From NCBI GenBank assembly GCA_965234685.1, contig OZ248539.1, forward strand, positions 1,240,001-1,304,000: DNA of 64,000 bases. The letters run 5' to 3'. The stretch's first letter is position 1, and the number at the start of each line of letters is the position of its first letter. The stretch comes from Fimbriimonas planktonicus. GTDB lineage: Bacteria > Armatimonadota > Fimbriimonadia > Fimbriimonadales > Fimbriimonadaceae. The position numbers and the translations under genes are program-made. Below the pieces are notes generated by a model. That model had not been told where the DNA came from. It did not search any database and saw only the letters and a list, made by a program, of their open reading frames with translations. This document shows, in pieces, positions 60,028 to 64,000 of this stretch.

Positions 60028-61632
60028 TTACTTGAGCGTGACGGTGGTATGCGGCAAATGGCCGAACACCGACTCTCGCAGCCCTTCTACGCGTGGACGG
60101 ATCAACTCTGCATCGCGCTGGAAGTAAATCGGGATGAAAGGCGCATCGTCAAGCACCAAATCTTCCGCTTCCCCGTACAGTTTCTGGCGCTCAGCCTCGT
60201 CCAACGAGACATCCGCTTTGGCGGTGAGCGCGTCGTAGGCCGGGTTCTTGTAATTCAGCTTGTTCTCTGGCCCATAGCTGGCAAGAAGCGTGCTGAGGAA
60301 GTTTTCTGCGTCCAAGTAGTCCGCCGCCCAGCGCATGTGGAGGAACGGAATCGCCGACTTGTTGTGCTTCTCAAGGTAGCTGCGCCACTCCATCGTCTGG
60401 AGCTTTACGTTCATGTTGAGGTTCTTCTTCAGGTCGGAAGCCACCTGCGCAGCGACGAGCTGAATGTCGGGGCGAGCTTCGCGGAAGGTGATCGTGAACT
60501 CAGGGAGTCCCTTTCCTTCGGGATATCCGGCTTTCGCCATGAGGTCTCGCGCGGCCTTCGGATCGTAAGTCAGGAGCTTTGGATTGTCGCGGTGTCCAAA
60601 AACGCCCGGCGGGACAATGCAGTTCGCCTTTTCGTTGACGCCGCCGAGCACGTTCTTGACGATGTTGTCGGTGTCAATGGCGCGAGCGATGGCTTGGCGC
60701 ATTTCGCGCTTCTTCAGCGGCTCGTACATATCGACGTTCAGGCCAATGTACCAAACCGACGGGCGGTTGAAGAACTTAAGCATGCTCTTCAGCTCGGCGT
60801 CTTCCTCAATCGCCTTGATGTCCTGTCGCTCAAGCTGAACGAGGTCCACTTCTTTGTTCTTGAAAAGCTGAAGCCGCGTTGCCGCGTCTTTGGCAACGGG
60901 TCGTTCGATGCCGTCAATCTTTGGAGCACCGCCGTGGTAAGCCGAGTTGGCCTTAAGCTTCAGAATCTGCTCGGGAACGAACTGCTCGAAGGTGTATGGA
61001 CCGGTTCCGACCATCTGGTCCACGGTTGCCATCTCTTTCTTAGCGTCCGGGAGCTTCTCGAGGTCGTAGACGAAGGTGACCGGATAAGTCAGCTTTCCGA
61101 GGAAGTACGGGCGCGGCTTGTCGATCTTGATTTTGATCGTGTAGTCGTCAACGACTTCGTAGCCTTTAACTTCATCGGCCTTTCCAGCAAGGCGCTCTTT
61201 CACCCCGACAATGTCGCTGAGGTAAGTCGCGGCGGTTGGGCTGTTGAACCCAGGATCGCAGGCGCGCTCAAAGCACTTCTTAAAGTCCGCCGCCTTCACT
61301 TCGCGACCGGAGCTGAACTTTAGGTCCTTTTTGAGGGAGAAGACATAGCTTGTTCCGTTGTCTTGGACTTCCCACTTCTCAGCAAGGATCGGGACGACCT
61401 TATTGTCCGGACTGAATCCTACGAGGCCTTCGAAGACCTGCTGGATGGCGTCAATCGTGTCGCCATCTTGCACCATCGCGGGGTCTAGGCTGGTCGGCGA
61501 GGTGACAATCGGATAGCGGAAAACGTTGACTTTCTTGTCGTTTGTCTTCTCCGAAAATCCGCCCTGGTTGCATCCAGTGAGCGCGAGGCCGAAGGCAAAT
61601 CCAACCGCCAAAAGTGCGAAGCCACGATTCAT
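60028..61632 (-). CDS. ABC transporter substrate-binding lipoprotein (family 5, peptide type)
   Basis: A 534-residue lipoprotein (LALTGCNQGG, Cys near 21). The mature part is family-5 (OppA/DppA-like): ITSPTSLDPAMVQDG near the N-terminus, then the KADVSLDEAERQKLYGEAE block. It should bind oligopeptides in the periplasm. The permease genes are not in the window. Eleven bases downstream of recO. Confidence 0.92.
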   Translation of the reverse strand: MNRGFALLAVGFAFGLALTGCNQGGFSEKTNDKKVNVFRYPIVTSPTSLDPAMVQDGDTIDAIQQVFEGLVGFSPDNKVVPILAEKWEVQDNGTSYVFSLKKDLKFSSGREVKAADFKKCFERACDPGFNSPTAATYLSDIVGVKERLAGKADEVKGYEVVDDYTIKIKIDKPRPYFLGKLTYPVTFVYDLEKLPDAKKEMATVDQMVGTGPYTFEQFVPEQILKLKANSAYHGGAPKIDGIERPVAKDAATRLQLFKNKEVDLVQLERQDIKAIEEDAELKSMLKFFNRPSVWYIGLNVDMYEPLKKREMRQAIARAIDTDNIVKNVLGGVNEKANCIVPPGVFGHRDNPKLLTYDPKAARDLMAKAGYPEGKGLPEFTITFREARPDIQLVAAQVASDLKKNLNMNVKLQTMEWRSYLEKHNKSAIPFLHMRWAADYLDAENFLSTLLASYGPENKLNYKNPAYDALTAKADVSLDEAERQKLYGEAEDLVLDDAPFIPIYFQRDAELIRPRVEGLRESVFGHLPHTTVTLK

Positions 61633-61642
61633 ACCTTCGATT

Positions 61643-62401
61643 CTACACTCGTTTGGGAAGAATCAAACCTTCGGTCCCTTTTGCTTCACTTCGAGCCAAC
61701 TCGGTTGCTGGGATCGGAGCGTCGACGATGTTCTTCCAGAACGGGAACAGTAGCTCCAGACATTCAATCGCCGGCCTCAGATTCTTCGGCGGGGTCTCGA
61801 GCTCGAACATGCGATCGATGGCGATCACCGCTTCGTAGCTCGCCTGAAACCGGTCAGCGGGAACGAAGGAATCAGAGGATATCGAACCTCCTTGACTCGG
61901 AGACAGCCAACATCGACGCGATCCGTCGGGCAAGCTCCAAACTTCGCAGGCCTCAAAGTTCGGCTGAAAGCCAGAGATCGCTAGCAGCCGGCAAGCTGCC
62001 CAGACATATACGGGCAAGGGGTTCTCAGCATCGTTGAGGTGCTGGAGACTTTGAAACAGGAGCTCAAACTCGTCTGGCGCTGGGTGTTCCCATGGCAACA
62101 GACCGGCATACAACTCGGTCAGCGACACCGCAAAGGTGAGGCGGTGGTAATCAGTTCGCAGTTTCGGGAAGGCGGACTCGGGTTGAACCTGGGTGATGTA
62201 CCGATTCCGCTTGGATACGGCAACGGTGAAGCGACCGACGGTTAGCGGTTCAGAAACGGCGGCCAATCTCGAGGTCGCCTTCTTAGCCCCCCGGGCCATC
62301 GCGTCAACTTTGCCAAGCTCAACGGAAAGCAGGGTGAGTCGACGATCCGACTCACCCTGCTCTCTTCTGCGCAGAACCACCGCACGGATGGTTTGCTCCA
62401 T
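61643..62401 (-). CDS. recO: DNA repair protein RecO
   Basis: A 252-residue mediator that loads RecA on gapped DNA in the RecFOR pathway. N-terminal OB-fold begins with the family's VVLRRREQGESDRRLTLLS; a helical C-terminal part follows, without the four-cysteine zinc cluster seen in some RecO. Follows the membrane-protein gene by 4 nt. Confidence 0.93.
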   Translation of the reverse strand: MEQTIRAVVLRRREQGESDRRLTLLSVELGKVDAMARGAKKATSRLAAVSEPLTVGRFTVAVSKRNRYITQVQPESAFPKLRTDYHRLTFAVSLTELYAGLLPWEHPAPDEFELLFQSLQHLNDAENPLPVYVWAACRLLAISGFQPNFEACEVWSLPDGSRRCWLSPSQGGSISSDSFVPADRFQASYEAVIAIDRMFELETPPKNLRPAIECLELLFPFWKNIVDAPIPATELARSEAKGTEGLILPKRV

Positions 62402-62405
62402 TTTC

Positions 62406-63155
62406 TTATCGACCCGAAATGAACGGGAAGACGCCGTCTCGCAGCCACTCGATCCAAATGAAGTGCATTCGGTCGATGAGAAGCGTGAAGCGCATCATGA
62501 CCGTACTGCCGAAGATCGCGCCGAAGCCGATCATGAGCAGGTAACGCCCCATCGTGTTGATGCCCTTGACCGCTTTGTTTTTGACTTCAAAGCTAAACAG
62601 GAAGTAGCTCAACACGCTCACCACGGTGATGGTGAACAGGAAGTTGTTAACCGCTTGCGAGAAGTAGATTTGACTCTGGACCTGCGACAACTGCTCGGGT
62701 GTGAGGCCATTTGTCGAAGGAACGATCAGGGAATCCCAGGTAGTGGGCAGAATCGGCTTCAGCGTCGCATCGATCTGCGGGCCGTAGGTGTTCCACCAAA
62801 CCTGAACCTGCTGTCCAGACCAGAGACCAAGAATGATCCCAATTGGAATTCGGCTGATCCAGTTGTGCTTTTTGCTAAACACGAAGTAGCCCATGAGGCC
62901 AAATGGGATCAACAACGCGTACGCGTACATTCCGTTGGTCGCAACCGAGCCGGTTTCGGCCGGGGTTCCGACCATCTTGTCCCACCAGTTCGCCTTTAGG
63001 GTTTCGGTCCAGAGTGCGACCATCGTCCAACCGGCGGCTAAGCCGAGGAAGACGTGCTCGAAGAACCGGTAGAACTTGTTCTCTTTCCAGAGAACGCTGT
63101 ACAGACCGATGGTCGCAATGACGCCAGCGGTGATGCGCAAGAGATCATAGTTCAC
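62406..63155 (-). CDS. multi-pass membrane protein, unknown
   Basis: A 249-residue protein with five or six transmembrane helices, including FLGLAAGWTMVALW, ALLIPFGLMGYFVF and GFGAIFGSTVMMRF, plus a Gln-rich loop. No family recognised. Its ATG overlaps the stop of the upstream gene by four bases, so both are made as a pair. Confidence 0.75.
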   Translation of the reverse strand: MNYDLLRITAGVIATIGLYSVLWKENKFYRFFEHVFLGLAAGWTMVALWTETLKANWWDKMVGTPAETGSVATNGMYAYALLIPFGLMGYFVFSKKHNWISRIPIGIILGLWSGQQVQVWWNTYGPQIDATLKPILPTTWDSLIVPSTNGLTPEQLSQVQSQIYFSQAVNNFLFTITVVSVLSYFLFSFEVKNKAVKGINTMGRYLLMIGFGAIFGSTVMMRFTLLIDRMHFIWIEWLRDGVFPFISGR

Positions 63156-64000
63156 GACTTGTCACCTCGCTTTGCTAAGAACATTCCGACGTTGCCGAGG
63201 ATGATCATGATGATCATCAGGGCCAGAGCGTAGTGCAGGGTCGGGTAGTACCGAGTTCCCTGCCCCTTGTTGTCCGGGTCCGGGAAGCCTTCGATGGTCC
63301 CAAGCTTGTCTGACTTGATTTTGCCGGTGGCTTTATCAGGGAAGTTAACGCCCGACTCCATCAGCTGCTCAAGGTCATAAACTCCCTTCAGGCCGCCGCA
63401 GTAGCCGACAATCTGCTTCGACTGATAGAAGACCTGGGTTTCTGGAACCATGACGCCAGTGACCGCGAAGGCCAGCGGAGTTCGGCCAGAAACTCGCTCA
63501 ACGGCGAAGTTGGAGGTCTTCGACGCGGTGATGACGAGCATCAGCGGGAAGTCCTCAACTTTGGTTACACCCTGAAGAACCGGGGATTGGAATACGTCTC
63601 GCGGCGGAGAGTTGGGTGGAAAGTCTTTTCGTCCGCCGAACGCACCCTTAAGGTCGTTCGCAATTCCATTGATGGCGGCTTCCGCGTTCGGGAAGTAGCC
63701 AATGTTGACCCAGTCGTTCCATCGATCAAAGGTCGGAAGGTTCTTTCGCTTCCGCTCCATGTTCAGCTCGTTGATCGCGTCTTGAGCAACTCGAGGAGCC
63801 TGCGGGTCGGCGGCCGAGTAGATCGCGACCTTTGCCTTTCGACGGATCAGGATCTTAAAGATGCTGCGAAAAGCACCCTTGCTCTCGCCGCGAGTCGATC
63901 CGGTCCAGTCGGACATCAGCAGGACCTTGCTTCCTTCTGGCAGGGCCATGAGGGTGGCGTAGAAGTCCTTTGTCGATTCCACCGGTTCGTTCGGAACTTC
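63152..64000 (-). CDS. membrane-anchored protein, unknown (5' end beyond window)
   Basis: At least 276 residues. The first visible start is GTG at 63980-63982, but the frame stays open to the edge (E V P N E P before it), so the N-terminus probably lies outside. A large soluble part contains VLLMSDWTGSTRGE and a second region EDFPLMLVITASKTS, ending in one transmembrane helix (LALMIIMIILGNVGMF). No family recognised. Coupled to the next gene. Confidence 0.7.
   Translation of the reverse strand, partial: EVPNEPVESTKDFYATLMALPEGSKVLLMSDWTGSTRGESKGAFRSIFKILIRRKAKVAIYSAADPQAPRVAQDAINELNMERKRKNLPTFDRWNDWVNIGYFPNAEAAINGIANDLKGAFGGRKDFPPNSPPRDVFQSPVLQGVTKVEDFPLMLVITASKTSNFAVERVSGRTPLAFAVTGVMVPETQVFYQSKQIVGYCGGLKGVYDLEQLMESGVNFPDKATGKIKSDKLGTIEGFPDPDNKGQGTRYYPTLHYALALMIIMIILGNVGMFLAKRGDKS

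Noticed and set aside
60019..61323. 434-codon plus-strand frame over the peptide-binding protein
   Set aside because: Antisense shadow of a well-conserved substrate-binding lipoprotein.

Overview
The window reads as chromosomal DNA of a free-living Gram-negative-type bacterium, most likely Armatimonadota of the Fimbriimonas kind. This placement is an inference from gene content, since there is no rRNA here. Supporting signs are three pseudopilin-like proteins beginning GFTLIELLVVIAIIAILAA-style and ending in a Y/M-x-DGHA motif, a PEP-CTERM protein, GH95/DUF4038 and GH13 secreted glycosidases, many lipoproteins, frequent GTG/TTG starts, and several -10 boxes only 5-7 nt upstream of start codons.

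Layout. 1-10.5 kb (minus): a housekeeping run of VKOR-DsbA, mnmA, ytxH-like, AI-2E transporter, a secreted unknown, an M28 peptidase, guaA, hpt, rho, a bifunctional-nuclease-family gene and the start of ligA. 10.6-13.9 kb (plus): miaB, ppa and a CoA-transferase. 13.9-18.7 kb: an accessory block of small unrecognised genes, all on the minus strand. Most lie next to copies of a conserved roughly 110-165 bp unit carrying promoter-like and hairpin elements, with other palindromic repeats between them. 18.75-22.0 kb (plus): a nucleotidyltransferase, a GHMP kinase and two sugar-phosphate isomerase/epimerases. 22-30.3 kb: phenylalanine hydroxylase, pseudopilins, a LacI-controlled GH13 operon with a striking twin operator, a response regulator and a trans-sulfuration enzyme. 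30.3-36.5 kb: a cell-envelope cluster (two family-9 glycosyltransferases, a large membrane protein and an amidase) divergent from a GlcNAc-kinase-like gene and murQ. 36.5-40.1 kb: Dps, a membrane protein, GGCT, an orphan Hcp beside a Tat/kelch protein, a BON lipoprotein and a PEP-CTERM protein.

40.2-49.6 kb is a second accessory block. It opens with a composite repeat whose modules also sit at the right edge of the 14-18.7 kb block. A defence island follows: an Mrr_N-type winged-helix protein, a small zinc-ribbon protein, and a tight three-gene operon of PLD-SNF2 helicase, an unrecognised 286-residue protein and an Eco57I-class DNA methylase. The 286-residue protein and the methylase appear to share an N-terminal domain. 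The methylase also carries an in-frame REP-like insertion. This operon is the best candidate for an undescribed system in the window.

49.7-64 kb: lipoproteins, a third pseudopilin, GH95 and DUF4038 glycosidases, tRNA-Lys(CTT) with a clear promoter and terminator, DUF389, a GNAT acetyltransferase, a Spy/CpxP-like protein, an Mla-type ABC ATPase, an AraC regulator, an oligopeptide-binding protein, recO and two conserved membrane proteins, the last cut by the window end.
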